Below are positions 1 to 8,224 of a DNA stretch of 12,367 nt, in pieces (position 1 is the stretch's first letter; every line of letters starts with the position of its first letter). A program made the translations under genes and the position numbers. The DNA comes from Acidobacteriota bacterium (GTDB taxonomy: Bacteria; Acidobacteriota; Terriglobia; Terriglobales; Acidobacteriaceae): contig JAJXZK010000296.1 in assembly GCA_021780095.1 (NCBI GenBank), forward strand, positions 1 to 12,367. Reading direction: 5' to 3'. The notes under the pieces are model-generated. The model searched no databases. It was not told where the DNA came from and saw only the letters and a list, made by a program, of their open reading frames with translations.

Positions 1-1893
1 GCGGAGGCTGACCCGGGAAGCGGTGGGCGGCAGATGCCTTCCCATTGGGCGAGCGCGCGTCTGAACCTAGTGACCCAGTCTTCACCAACGGGATCGCAGT
101 GCCTGCAGGCTGTGGGGTGCGCCGAGGCTGGACGTTATTTCAACCATCATCCGAAAGCCGCCAAAAAGCCGGAGCTGGTGGAGAGCGACAGGGATTATCG
201 CGCTTATAAAGATGTCGTCTATCACGCCGATGAAGTGGTGTATTGCTCCTTGGGAGATGGAACGACCAGCGAGGGTGAATTCTGGGAGGCGATGAATTCC
301 GCCGCCAACCTAAAGCTGCCGGTGTTATTTGTGGTGCAGGACAACGGGTACGCGATTTCTGTTCCGGTTGAAGTGAACACGGCAGGCGGCAACATTTCAA
401 AGCTGGTGGCGAATTTTCCTAACTTTTTCTTCGCCGAGATTGATGGCACGGACGCGATTGAGTGCCACAAGACAATGCAGGCAGCGGTTGCCTATTGCCG
501 CGCGGGTCATGGGCCGGCATTTGTGCATGGCCATGTGATCCGGCCGTATTCGCACTCGTTGTCGGACGACGAACGTTTCTATCGGTCAGAAGCCGAACGT
601 GAAGCCGATGCCATGCGCGATCCGCTGCCGAAACTGCAGATGCGGCTATTGCGTGAGGGAATCCTGGATGAAGCTGCCATCACGCGGCTCGAACAGACAG
701 TGGATGAAGAGATTCGCGTGGCCACCGAAGTTGTGCTGAGATCCCCATTTCCTGCGATCGACAGCATCTATAAGCATGTGTACTCCGAGGATCTCGATCC
801 AACGGCAGACTCATTCCGGAAGGAACCGAGCGCGCGCGTGGAAGATCCGCCGCGTCCAGTTGCGGAGCGCACCATGGCAGACCTGATCAACGCTTGCCTG
901 CACGACGAAATGAAGCGCGACGAACGCATCGTGGTTTTTGGCGAAGACGTGGCCGATTGCAGTCGCGAAGGCTCCATGGAAGAGTGTGGAATCAAAGGGA
1001 AGGGCGGGGTATTCAAGCTGACCAGCGGACTGCAGCGTGACTTTGGTTCCGATCGCGTCTTCAATTCTCCGCTGGCGGAGGCTAATATCGTTGGCCGAGC
1101 CGTGGGGATGGCTACACGCGGGATGAAGCCTGTCGCGGAGATTCAGTTTTTTGACTACATCTGGCCCGCCATGCATCAGTTGCGCAACGAGCTTCCACTG
1201 ATTCGCTGGCGCAGCAATGGAACTTTCTCCAGTCCGGCCGTGATTCGCGTCGCCACTGGGGGATACCTGACCGGCGGCGCTATCTATCACTCGCAATCGG
1301 GTGAGAGCATTTTTACGCACACACCCGGTGTGCGGGTTGTGTACCCATCGAACGCGCTGGACGCGAACGGCCTGCTACGCACCGCGATTCGTTGCGATGA
1401 CCCCGTGTTGTTTTTGGAACACAAGCGACTCTATCGAGAGACTTATGGCCGCGCCGAGTACCCCGGTCCGGATTTCACGATTCCGTTTGGCAAGGCGAAA
1501 GTTGTTCGGCCGGGCAAGCAGCTGACGGTGATCACATTCGGTGCGGTGGTGCCGCGAGCGTTGCAGGCAGCGCAACGTGCCGAGCGCGAAAACGGTCTGG
1601 ATGTGGAGTTGATTGATCTGCGTTCACTGAATCCGTACGATTGGGACGCGATTGCGACTTCCGTGCGTAAAACTAGCCGCGCGCTGGTTGCGTATGAGGA
1701 CATGCGCAGCTGGGGGTACGGCGCGGAAATCGCTGCCCGCATTGCGGATGAACTGTTTGACGATCTGGATGCTCCGGTACGCCGCGTGGCGGCAAAGGAC
1801 CTGTTCGTTGCGTATCAGCCAACGCTGGAAGACGCAATTCTGCCGCAGCCGGAAGATATTCGAAAAGCGATGGTCGAATTGGCCGGGTATTAA
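1..1893 (+). CDS. Fused alpha/beta E1 component of a branched-chain 2-oxo acid dehydrogenase-like complex (5' partial)
   Basis: This is a thiamine-diphosphate E1, the subunit that decarboxylates a 2-oxo acid and acylates the lipoyl group of the E2 partner. Reading frame 1 is open from base 1, and the visible 630 residues begin inside the alpha half with [11 protein letters not shown]. The ATG at 34 is therefore internal and the true start lies off the left edge. Roughly 100 residues are missing compared with fused E1 proteins of about 700-750 aa. The alpha half (residues 1 to about 285) carries the ThDP/Mg motif [15 protein letters not shown]...QDN at about residues 86-115 and the loop [11 protein letters not shown]...YR at about 181-194. 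The beta half (about 290-630) carries [30 protein letters not shown] and [16 protein letters not shown], as in E1-beta and transketolase C-terminal domains. Alpha and beta are one chain with no stop between them. Substrate (branched-chain 2-oxo acids rather than pyruvate) is inferred from overall similarity. No E2 or E3 gene is visible. Confidence 0.93.
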   Translation, partial: AEADPGSGGRQMPSHWASARLNLVTQSSPTGSQCLQAVGCAEAGRYFNHHPKAAKKPELVESDRDYRAYKDVVYHADEVVYCSLGDGTTSEGEFWEAMNSAANLKLPVLFVVQDNGYAISVPVEVNTAGGNISKLVANFPNFFFAEIDGTDAIECHKTMQAAVAYCRAGHGPAFVHGHVIRPYSHSLSDDERFYRSEAEREADAMRDPLPKLQMRLLREGILDEAAITRLEQTVDEEIRVATEVVLRSPFPAIDSIYKHVYSEDLDPTADSFRKEPSARVEDPPRPVAERTMADLINACLHDEMKRDERIVVFGEDVADCSREGSMEECGIKGKGGVFKLTSGLQRDFGSDRVFNSPLAEANIVGRAVGMATRGMKPVAEIQFFDYIWPAMHQLRNELPLIRWRSNGTFSSPAVIRVATGGYLTGGAIYHSQSGESIFTHTPGVRVVYPSNALDANGLLRTAIRCDDPVLFLEHKRLYRETYGRAEYPGPDFTIPFGKAKVVRPGKQLTVITFGAVVPRALQAAQRAERENGLDVELIDLRSLNPYDWDAIATSVRKTSRALVAYEDMRSWGYGAEIAARIADELFDDLDAPVRRVAAKDLFVAYQPTLEDAILPQPEDIRKAMVELAGY

Positions 1894-1895
1894 AG

Positions 1896-1912
1896 CGCTG
1901 CGTGGCGCAGTG
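1896..1912 (+). terminator. Small hairpin just after the E1 stop codon, possible weak terminator
   Basis: The sequence CGCTGCG-TGG-CGCAGTG forms a 7-bp stem (one G-T pair) with a 3-nt loop, starting 3 nt after the TAA stop. No run of T follows it, so it does not meet the usual rho-independent pattern. It could act as an mRNA 3'-end stabiliser or a weak pause site, or be chance. Confidence 0.25.
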
Positions 1913-1950
1913 TCTGGGGAATGTTCGTCAGGTCTCCTGGATAAGGTGCC

Positions 1951-2208
1951 CAGCCGTTTGCAATAGAAGTCGCTCGTCTCCCAGACACCACCGCTTTCAT
2001 CTTGTTGGAAGCGCTGCTCCGGCAAATCCAGAATATAGTTCCTGCTGTAACGGCGGCCCGAGGCACCTCCTTCCCAAAAATCCTGCGTTTTCATGTTGTG
2101 GAAGTCGGTCCGCATCGTGCCGAACTCCGAACGATGAAAGATTGGCTCGCAGCGAATCAGCTCCGCAAGAATCTCAGCAAGCGCAGGGTCGGTGACCAGG
2201 TGGCTCAC
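1951..2208 (-). pseudogene. Decayed N-terminal half of a DUF4440 (SnoaL/NTF2-like) protein
   Basis: The gap between the E1 gene and lhr holds no intact gene. On the minus strand a frame beginning at a GTG (2206-2208) reads about 86 residues that resemble the start of DUF4440-type small proteins. It has an N-terminal helix (DPALAEILAELIR) followed by CEPIFHRSEFGTMRTDF, then DFWEGGASGRRYSR, then WETSDFYCKRL. From memory, family members carry a very similar series (EPIFHRPEFGT..DF, FWEVGASGRRYSR, W.tsDF.c), which is why I recognise it. The strand should then continue into YLLTYTL and a second half that ends near a RR-TIW motif. Here the recognisable sequence stops near 1951: this frame runs on as unrelated residues into the antisense of the E1 gene, and a +1 shift meets a stop at 1890-1892. 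The family is normally about 120-135 aa, so about a third is missing. No transposon remnant is seen. Family assignment is from memory, hence moderate confidence. It could instead be a short divergent gene. Confidence 0.5.
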
Positions 2209-2287
2209 TGGGATGCATTTGAGGCTCCTAATTCTGGAATGTACGAGGTCCCGATCACACGAAAAGAACGATGCCGCGCATCCAAAC

Positions 2288-2317
2288 CTTACAGGTTGCG
2301 TGAGCTCACACGATATT
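2288..2317 (+). promoter_or_regulatory. Possible weak sigma-70 promoter for lhr-nei with a palindrome in the spacer
   Basis: CTTACA (2288-2293) and GATATT (2312-2317) each match the -35 and -10 consensus at 4 of 6 bases, with an 18-bp spacer. A perfect 10-bp palindrome, GTGAGCTCAC (2300-2309), lies inside the spacer, where a repressor would block polymerase. Both matches are modest, so this is a suggestion only. Confidence 0.28.
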
Positions 2318-2342
2318 CTGAGAGCTAGCGGAGACACAATCC

Positions 2343-5300
2343 GTGGCGAAATTGAAAGCAGTCACTCCAGCACGAAGTAAGAAAAAGTCCGGCCCAGGCA
2401 AACCTGCGCCCGTCGAACTGAAGCTGGCGAGTCCGACCGCGCAAGATTCCTTCGATCCGCTTTCGTCGTTTCATCCGGTGACCGCTGAATGGCTGCGCGC
2501 GGTTTTTGAGCGCCCAACGACGCCGCAACGACTGGGCTGGCCTGCGATTGCAAAGGGAGAGTCGACCCTGATTCTGGCGCCGACCGGAACGGGCAAAACG
2601 CTAACCGCTTTCTTATGGTGCATCGACAAACTTATGCTGCAACCCGCGCCGGCGGACCCTCACGGATGTCGCGTGATCTACATTAGCCCGCTGAAGGCTC
2701 TGGCCGTCGATGTGGAGCGCAACCTGCGTTCGCCGTTGGCGGGAATCAAGCAGATGGCGGAACGAGCCGGCGTGCCGGTGCGAGAACCGCGCATCAGCGT
2801 GCGCACGGGAGATACTCCGCAGACGGAACGGGCGCGGTTTCGCCGCGATCCTGCGGAGATTTTGATCACCACGCCAGAATCGCTCTATCTGTTGTTGACC
2901 AGCGATGCGGCGGCCTCCCTGTGCTCCGTCGAGACGGTGATTGTCGATGAAATTCACGCCCTGGTGCCAACCAAGAGAGGTGCGCATCTCGCCGTTTCGC
3001 TCGAGCGACTGCAGGCGATGGTCGGTCGTCCAATTCAGCGGATTGGATTGTCGGCTACCCAGCGACCGTTGGAGGAGGTGGCGCAATTCCTCGGCGGCGT
3101 GGAGGTTTCAACAGAGAAGTTGGGTCGAGTTGCCACGCCGGATCGGAAGCTGGATTTGGTGAGCGAAAATGTAGAAGCGCTGGACGCTCTTGAGCCGGAG
3201 TGGCTGGCGAATTCTCCTGACAATCTTACACAAGGCACGCCGCAGTTTCGGCCGGTCACCATCATCAACGCGAACGAGCCGAAGCGACTGGACCTCCGGA
3301 TTGAAGTTCCCGTAGAGGATATGGCGCGACTGGGTCAACAGGAAGAATTGCCCAGCGGGCCCGCATCGCAAGGGCCGAAGCGAACCTCCATTTCGACTGC
3401 GATTCATCCGCGATTGCTGGAGCTGATTCGGGAAAAACAATCCACATTGATCTTTGTAAATAGCCGCCGGGTTGCGGAGCGATTGGCGGGTGCGCTAAAT
3501 GATTTAGCGCAGGAATCGATTGCACGAGCCCACCATGGTTCGCTGGCTGCGGCGCAACGATCGGAGATTGAAGAGCTGCTGAAAGCGGGACGCATCCGTG
3601 CGCTGGTTGCCACTTCCTCGTTGGAACTGGGCATCGATATGGGAGCGGTCGATCTGGTAATTCAGATTGAAGCACCGCCTTCGATCGCAAGCGGGATGCA
3701 GCGCATCGGTCGCGCTGGGCATCACGTGGGAGCCATCAGCAATGGAATCATTTTTCCGAAATTTCGCGCGGACCTGATCGCATGCGCGGCGGCAACACGG
3801 GCCATGCATGATGGGTTGGTCGAGTCGACTCGGTATCTGCGCAATCCTCTGGATGTGCTGGCGCAGCAGATCGTAGCGATTGTGGCGGAGCCGCCGGAAA
3901 AGCCGCGTGCCACTAAGCCACGTGGAAAGAAGTTAGGTCCACGCTCCTCTTCCATCTCCGATCCGTTGGATGAAGACGTAGATATCATCCCGGTCGACTA
4001 CGATGCATTGCACAGATTGATCGCAAGCTCCGCACCGTTTGCCACGCTGAGTCGAGCGGCTTTTGACGGCGTGCTGGACATGCTTTCCGGGCGATATCCA
4101 TCAGATGAATTCGCGGAGTTGCGTCCTCGCATTACATGGGACCGCGTGCGGAATACATTGACCCCGCGCCAGGGATCAAAGAGCCTCGCGATTTTGAATG
4201 CAGGCACAATTCCCGATCGCGGATTGTACGGCGTGTTTCTCTCCAGCTCGAAAGACAAGCCAGTGCGGGTGGGTGAACTGGATGAAGAGATGGTCTTTGA
4301 AAGCCACGGAGGCGACACATTTGTTCTGGGCGCAACCACGTGGCGGATCGATGAGATTACGCACGACCGTGTGCTTGTTTCTCCCGCGCCGGGCGAGCCG
4401 GGGAAAATGCCGTTCTGGCATGGGGAGGGTCCGGGAAGTCCGCTGGAATTTGGCCGGCGTATCGGTGCCACGGTGCGCGAATTGCGTGGCATGGAACGCA
4501 ATGCTGCTGTCAGTCGCCTAACACGCGAGCACGACCTGGACCCGCAGGCAGCGGACAATCTGATGCGCTTTCTTGTCGATCAGGAAATTGCGACAACAGA
4601 GGTTCCTGATGATCGCACCATTGTGATTGAACGATGCCGGGACGAATTGGGCGATTGGCGCGTGTGCGTGCTGACGCCGTTTGGGAGCCGCATCCATGCG
4701 CCCTGGGCAATGGCCGTGAGTGGGCGTCTTCATGCTGCGGGCCATGTTGACATTGAGACGCTGTGGACCGACGACGGATTCGTGCTGCGCTTCCCGGAGA
4801 CGGCCGAGCCGCCGGATATCGACGGGCTGATGCTCGATCCAGTGGAAGCTACTGACTTGGTGCTGCGGCAACTGGGATCAACTGCATTGTTTGCGGCGAA
4901 GTTTCGTGAGAGCGCGGCCCGGGCACTACTGTTGCCGCGCCGCCGCGCGCAGGGGCGTGCTCCGCTATGGCAGCAGCGCAAACGTGCCTACGATCTGCTC
5001 GCGGTGGCGTCGCGATACGCGTCGTTTCCGATGGTGCTGGAAGCCTATCGAGAGACGCTGCGCGACGTGTTCGACATGCCCGCATTTCTTGAGGTGCTGC
5101 GCGGCGTCGCAAGTCGCAGCATTCGTGTTCATGTTGCGGACACGCGCACTCCCTCGCCGTTCGCGGCCTCGCTGTTGTTTGGGTACGCGGCGAACTTTAT
5201 TTATGACGGCGATGCTCCCTTGGCGGAGCGACGGGCACAGGCTCTCACCATCGACCAGGATCAATTGCGCGACCTGATGGGGGACGCCGACCTGCGTGAG

Positions 5301-7268
5301 TTGCTGGATGCTTCGGCGATCGAAGAAGTTGAGGAGCAGTTGCAGGCGCTGGCCGAAAATTATCGTGCCAAGAGTGTGGATGGCGTCCATGATTTGCTGC
5401 TGCGGTTGGGAGATTTGAGTCGCGCTGAACTTCAGCGTCGGACTGTTGGGCTGAATGCGGAAGCTGTGGCGGCGAAGTTGATTCGGGCGCGTCGGGCACT
5501 TGAAGTTCAACTGCTCGGTGAGAAGCGGCTGATTGCCATCGAGGATGCTGCCAAGTTTCGTGATGCCCTAGGAATCCCATTGCCGCCGGGAGTGCCCAGA
5601 GCATTTCTTGAGCCGGTAGTCGAGCCGCAGTCGGAGATTCTGAAGCGCTATGCACGCACCCACGGACCTTTTAGTGTCGACGAGGCAGCGACACGCTTTG
5701 GATGGAATCCGCAGGCGGTTCAAAGTTGGCTGCGTGCTTTGGTTCATTCGGGGCGTCTGGTGGAAGGTAATTTCCGGCCGGGCGGCATCCATCGCGAATG
5801 GTGCGATGCTGAAGTCCTGCGAACGATACGCCGCAAATCTCTCGCTCGGTTGCGCAAGCAAGTGGAACCTGTCGAACAGCAAACTTTGGCGCGCATGGCC
5901 ACTCACTGGCATGGATGTCTCCATCGACGGCGCGGGCTGGACGCGGTGCTGGATGCAGTGGATCAATTGCAAGGGGCTCCTTTGCCGGCTTCGATGATCG
6001 AGCGGGAAATATTGCCTGCTCGCATTGCGGGATATCAAGCGAGCGATCTGGATACCTTAATCGGCGCCGGCGAAGTTGTGTGGTGCGGTGTCGAGCCGAT
6101 CGGCGAAACCGACGGGCGTATCGCGCTCTACCTGGCGGACAAAATCGCGGAACGGCACACGCCTGCAGTCGAGAAGCTGCTGACCGATCTCTCGGAGAAT
6201 CCACTGGGCGAGAAGCAACAGCAAATCCTCGAGTTATTGAAGACGCGCGGAGCGATGTTTTTCGGTCCGTTGCATGAAGCTGTCGGCGGAGGATTCCCGG
6301 GCGAAACCATCGATGCGCTGTGGGGACTGGTGTGGGCGGGTCGGGTCACGAACGACACGTTTCATGCGCTGCGGGCATACATGGCGCGCAGAGCCAGCAC
6401 GCGGAGCACTTCGAGGCAGCATGTGCAGTCCAATTTTCGCTCCCGTCGTACGTTGGCGCCGAGTGCGCAAGGCCGATGGACCCTGGTGGATACTCCTGAC
6501 CTGGAACCGATATCGCCGACCATTCGGGGCCACGCGGTCGCGTTGCAGTTGCTGAAACGCCATGGCGTGGTGACGCGCGAGACGATGGGCCTGGAGAATA
6601 TTGCGGGTGGTTTCAGCGGGGTGTATGACGTGTTGAAGGCACTCGAGGAGGCTGGCCGCGTGCGACGCGGATATTTCGTGGCTGGCCTAGGTGGAGCGCA
6701 ATTTGCGCTTCCTTCCGCAATAGATCTGCTGCGTTCGTTGCGTGCGGATAGAACTCCGGAAAGGCCTGAAATGCTTTGCCTGGCAGCAACGGATCCGGCA
6801 AATCTTTATGGATCCGTTTTGCATTGGCCTTCCACTTCGGTGGTCGACGTGGATACGACCGATGGCGTACCTGCGAAAGAAGGGAACACGCGAATGTTGG
6901 CGCGAGCTGTGGGTGCGCGCATCCTTCTGCGCAATGGCGAGCTTGTTGCCTACATGCGACGGAATAATCCAAACCTGATTACCCTTCTTCCGGCCGAGGA
7001 GCCCGATCGGAGCCACGTGGCTCGTGATCTGGCGAACTTTCTGGTCGAAGTCGGACAGCAGGATTTGCAGGCGCAAGCTTCTTCCCGCCCCGCCGGATTG
7101 CTACTGGCAACGGTAAACGATGGTCCAATCGCGGAACATTTTCTAGCACGTTTTCTGCTGGACGCAGGATTTCATTCGTCGCCCATGGGTTTCCATCTGT
7201 GGCGCTCGCTGCTAGCTCCGATTGCTCATGAAACTGTGGGAACTGCCGCGTCGCGTGAGGTGCAATAG
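2343..7268 (+). CDS. lhr: Lhr-type ATP-dependent helicase, full length
   Basis: Lhr (large helicase-related) is a superfamily 2 enzyme that translocates 3'-5' on single-stranded DNA and unwinds DNA/DNA and RNA/DNA duplexes in DNA repair. At 1641 aa it is slightly longer than the E. coli and mycobacterial proteins (about 1510-1540). Helicase motifs are intact: Walker A APTGTGKT at 79-86, DEIH at 202-205, SAT at 237-239, FVNSRR at 371-376, ATSSLELGIDMG at 423-434, and motif VI QRIGRAGH at 453-460. W599 in RITWDR matches the tryptophan that stacks on DNA in the mycobacterial Lhr structure. The DEAD-associated region follows to about residue 900, and the rest is the C-terminal array of winged-helix domains. 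There is a Lys/Pro/Arg-rich then acidic insertion at about 517-546 and a basic Ser/Arg linker at 1347-1378. The GTG start is supported by GGAG at 2330-2333, 9 nt upstream. nei follows after 2 bp, so the two genes are probably one operon. Confidence 0.97.
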   Translation: MAKLKAVTPARSKKKSGPGKPAPVELKLASPTAQDSFDPLSSFHPVTAEWLRAVFERPTTPQRLGWPAIAKGESTLILAPTGTGKTLTAFLWCIDKLMLQPAPADPHGCRVIYISPLKALAVDVERNLRSPLAGIKQMAERAGVPVREPRISVRTGDTPQTERARFRRDPAEILITTPESLYLLLTSDAAASLCSVETVIVDEIHALVPTKRGAHLAVSLERLQAMVGRPIQRIGLSATQRPLEEVAQFLGGVEVSTEKLGRVATPDRKLDLVSENVEALDALEPEWLANSPDNLTQGTPQFRPVTIINANEPKRLDLRIEVPVEDMARLGQQEELPSGPASQGPKRTSISTAIHPRLLELIREKQSTLIFVNSRRVAERLAGALNDLAQESIARAHHGSLAAAQRSEIEELLKAGRIRALVATSSLELGIDMGAVDLVIQIEAPPSIASGMQRIGRAGHHVGAISNGIIFPKFRADLIACAAATRAMHDGLVESTRYLRNPLDVLAQQIVAIVAEPPEKPRATKPRGKKLGPRSSSISDPLDEDVDIIPVDYDALHRLIASSAPFATLSRAAFDGVLDMLSGRYPSDEFAELRPRITWDRVRNTLTPRQGSKSLAILNAGTIPDRGLYGVFLSSSKDKPVRVGELDEEMVFESHGGDTFVLGATTWRIDEITHDRVLVSPAPGEPGKMPFWHGEGPGSPLEFGRRIGATVRELRGMERNAAVSRLTREHDLDPQAADNLMRFLVDQEIATTEVPDDRTIVIERCRDELGDWRVCVLTPFGSRIHAPWAMAVSGRLHAAGHVDIETLWTDDGFVLRFPETAEPPDIDGLMLDPVEATDLVLRQLGSTALFAAKFRESAARALLLPRRRAQGRAPLWQQRKRAYDLLAVASRYASFPMVLEAYRETLRDVFDMPAFLEVLRGVASRSIRVHVADTRTPSPFAASLLFGYAANFIYDGDAPLAERRAQALTIDQDQLRDLMGDADLRELLDASAIEEVEEQLQALAENYRAKSVDGVHDLLLRLGDLSRAELQRRTVGLNAEAVAAKLIRARRALEVQLLGEKRLIAIEDAAKFRDALGIPLPPGVPRAFLEPVVEPQSEILKRYARTHGPFSVDEAATRFGWNPQAVQSWLRALVHSGRLVEGNFRPGGIHREWCDAEVLRTIRRKSLARLRKQVEPVEQQTLARMATHWHGCLHRRRGLDAVLDAVDQLQGAPLPASMIEREILPARIAGYQASDLDTLIGAGEVVWCGVEPIGETDGRIALYLADKIAERHTPAVEKLLTDLSENPLGEKQQQILELLKTRGAMFFGPLHEAVGGGFPGETIDALWGLVWAGRVTNDTFHALRAYMARRASTRSTSRQHVQSNFRSRRTLAPSAQGRWTLVDTPDLEPISPTIRGHAVALQLLKRHGVVTRETMGLENIAGGFSGVYDVLKALEEAGRVRRGYFVAGLGGAQFALPSAIDLLRSLRADRTPERPEMLCLAATDPANLYGSVLHWPSTSVVDVDTTDGVPAKEGNTRMLARAVGARILLRNGELVAYMRRNNPNLITLLPAEEPDRSHVARDLANFLVEVGQQDLQAQASSRPAGLLLATVNDGPIAEHFLARFLLDAGFHSSPMGFHLWRSLLAPIAHETVGTAASREVQ

Positions 7269-7270
7269 CG

Positions 7271-8104
7271 GTGCCGGAGGGCGACACGATATTTCGATCG
7301 GCGCGCGCGTTGAACCGTGCGCTGGCCGGAGGAATTATAAGGCGATTTGAGACTGCCTACGCTCACCTGACCCGCGTCGACGATGACAAGAAACTTGTGG
7401 GGCGTACCGTCGAGCGGGTCGAGGCGCGAGGCAAGTGGCTGCTAATGTATTTCTCCAGGGACTTGATCCTGGTGACACATATGCGGATGAATGGCTCATG
7501 GCACCTCTATCGAACGGGTGAGCGATGGCGGCGTCCGCAGCGGGATATGCGCATCGTAATCGAAACTGCGGATTGGAGCGCGGTTGGATTCACCGTCCCC
7601 TTCGCCGAGTTTCATTCCGCGGCGTCGCTTCTGCGAAAGACAATGATTCCCGCTCTGGGACTAGACTTGTTAAAGCAAGACTTTGATTTTGCCGGAGTCG
7701 TCGCTGCGATGCAGAAGCATGCCGATGAGCCCATCGCCGATGTCTTGCTGAACCAGCGAGTGATGGCTGGAATCGGCAATATATATAAGTCTGAAACGTG
7801 TTTCATCTGTGGGGTGAACCCGTTCCGCCCGGTTCTGACGCTCGATCAGAGCCAACTGGAGCAGCTGGTTTTTACAGCGAGAAAATTCCTCACGCTGAAC
7901 GTTGCGGAAGACGCGAACGGAGAAATCTCAACCTACGCCGGGCTGCGACGCACAACCCATACTTCCGATCACACCGCGCGTTTGTGGGTGTACGGGCGTT
8001 GCGGGGAACCGTGTCGCCGCTGCGGCACGCCGATCGAGATGCGCAAGCAGGGGACGGGCGCGCGTACCACCTTCTGGTGCCCGGTATGCCAGCCGATGCA
8101 GTGA
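7271..8104 (+). CDS. nei: Nei-type DNA glycosylase/AP lyase (endonuclease VIII family)
   Basis: This is a Fpg/Nei-superfamily enzyme that excises oxidised (mainly pyrimidine) bases and cleaves the abasic strand by beta/delta elimination. The start MPEGDT is the Nei form: after Met removal, Pro-2 is the Schiff-base nucleophile and Glu-3 the proton donor. Fpg proteins would read MPELPE. K55 in ARGKWLL is the conserved lysine. The helix-two-turn-helix is DVLLNQRVMAGIGNIYKSE at about 157-175. A zinc finger with C248, C251, C270 and C273 closes the 277-aa protein, with the DNA-contacting Arg at R265. The GTG start is fixed by the mandatory N-terminal Pro and by GAGGTG at 7257-7262, inside the end of lhr, 8 nt upstream. 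The 2-bp gap to lhr suggests co-transcription. A similar lhr-nei neighbourhood occurs in mycobacteria, so the partnership is not accidental. The precise Nei subgroup and lesion preference cannot be told. Confidence 0.93.
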   Translation: MPEGDTIFRSARALNRALAGGIIRRFETAYAHLTRVDDDKKLVGRTVERVEARGKWLLMYFSRDLILVTHMRMNGSWHLYRTGERWRRPQRDMRIVIETADWSAVGFTVPFAEFHSAASLLRKTMIPALGLDLLKQDFDFAGVVAAMQKHADEPIADVLLNQRVMAGIGNIYKSETCFICGVNPFRPVLTLDQSQLEQLVFTARKFLTLNVAEDANGEISTYAGLRRTTHTSDHTARLWVYGRCGEPCRRCGTPIEMRKQGTGARTTFWCPVCQPMQ

Positions 8105-8166
8105 AATTCCCACCTGCTGAAGGCACGCAGAGTGTGTAGCGCCTTTGTGACGGGGAACACGCGGGA

Positions 8167-8189
8167 CAGGCCTGCCTGCGATCTATAAT
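8167..8189 (+). promoter_or_regulatory. Promoter -10 element with upstream inverted repeat, ahead of the URO-D-fold gene
   Basis: A perfect TATAAT lies at 8184-8189, about 35 bp before the ATG at 8225. There is no good -35 hexamer at 16-18 bp. Instead CAGGC-CT-GCCTG, a 5-bp inverted repeat with a 2-bp centre, occupies 8167-8178, so activator or repressor control at this spot is possible. The rest of the 120-bp gap after nei (8105-8224) shows no clear terminator and no gene. A ribosome site GGGG (8213-8216) lies 8 nt before the start codon. Confidence 0.5.
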
Positions 8190-8224
8190 CCGATGCGAAT
8201 AGCGGATGTACAGGGGCTACAACG

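Noticed and set aside
34..36. ATG as the start of the E1 gene
   Set aside because: The frame is open to base 1 and the residues before it (GSGGRQ) are part of the conserved GGRQMPSHW motif, so the ATG is internal.
4965..6204. Minus-strand open frames of up to about 180 codons opposite lhr
   Set aside because: They are antisense to conserved Lhr sequence, rich in Arg/Ser/His low-information residues, with no motif or ribosome site.
8120..8145. Possible terminator after nei (AAGGC ... GCCTT)
   Set aside because: Only a 5-bp stem with a 16-nt loop and no real T run; too weak to call.
8105..8224. Cobalamin riboswitch upstream of the URO-D gene
   Set aside because: The leader after the predicted transcription start is only about 30 nt, far too short, and no B12-box-like sequence is seen.
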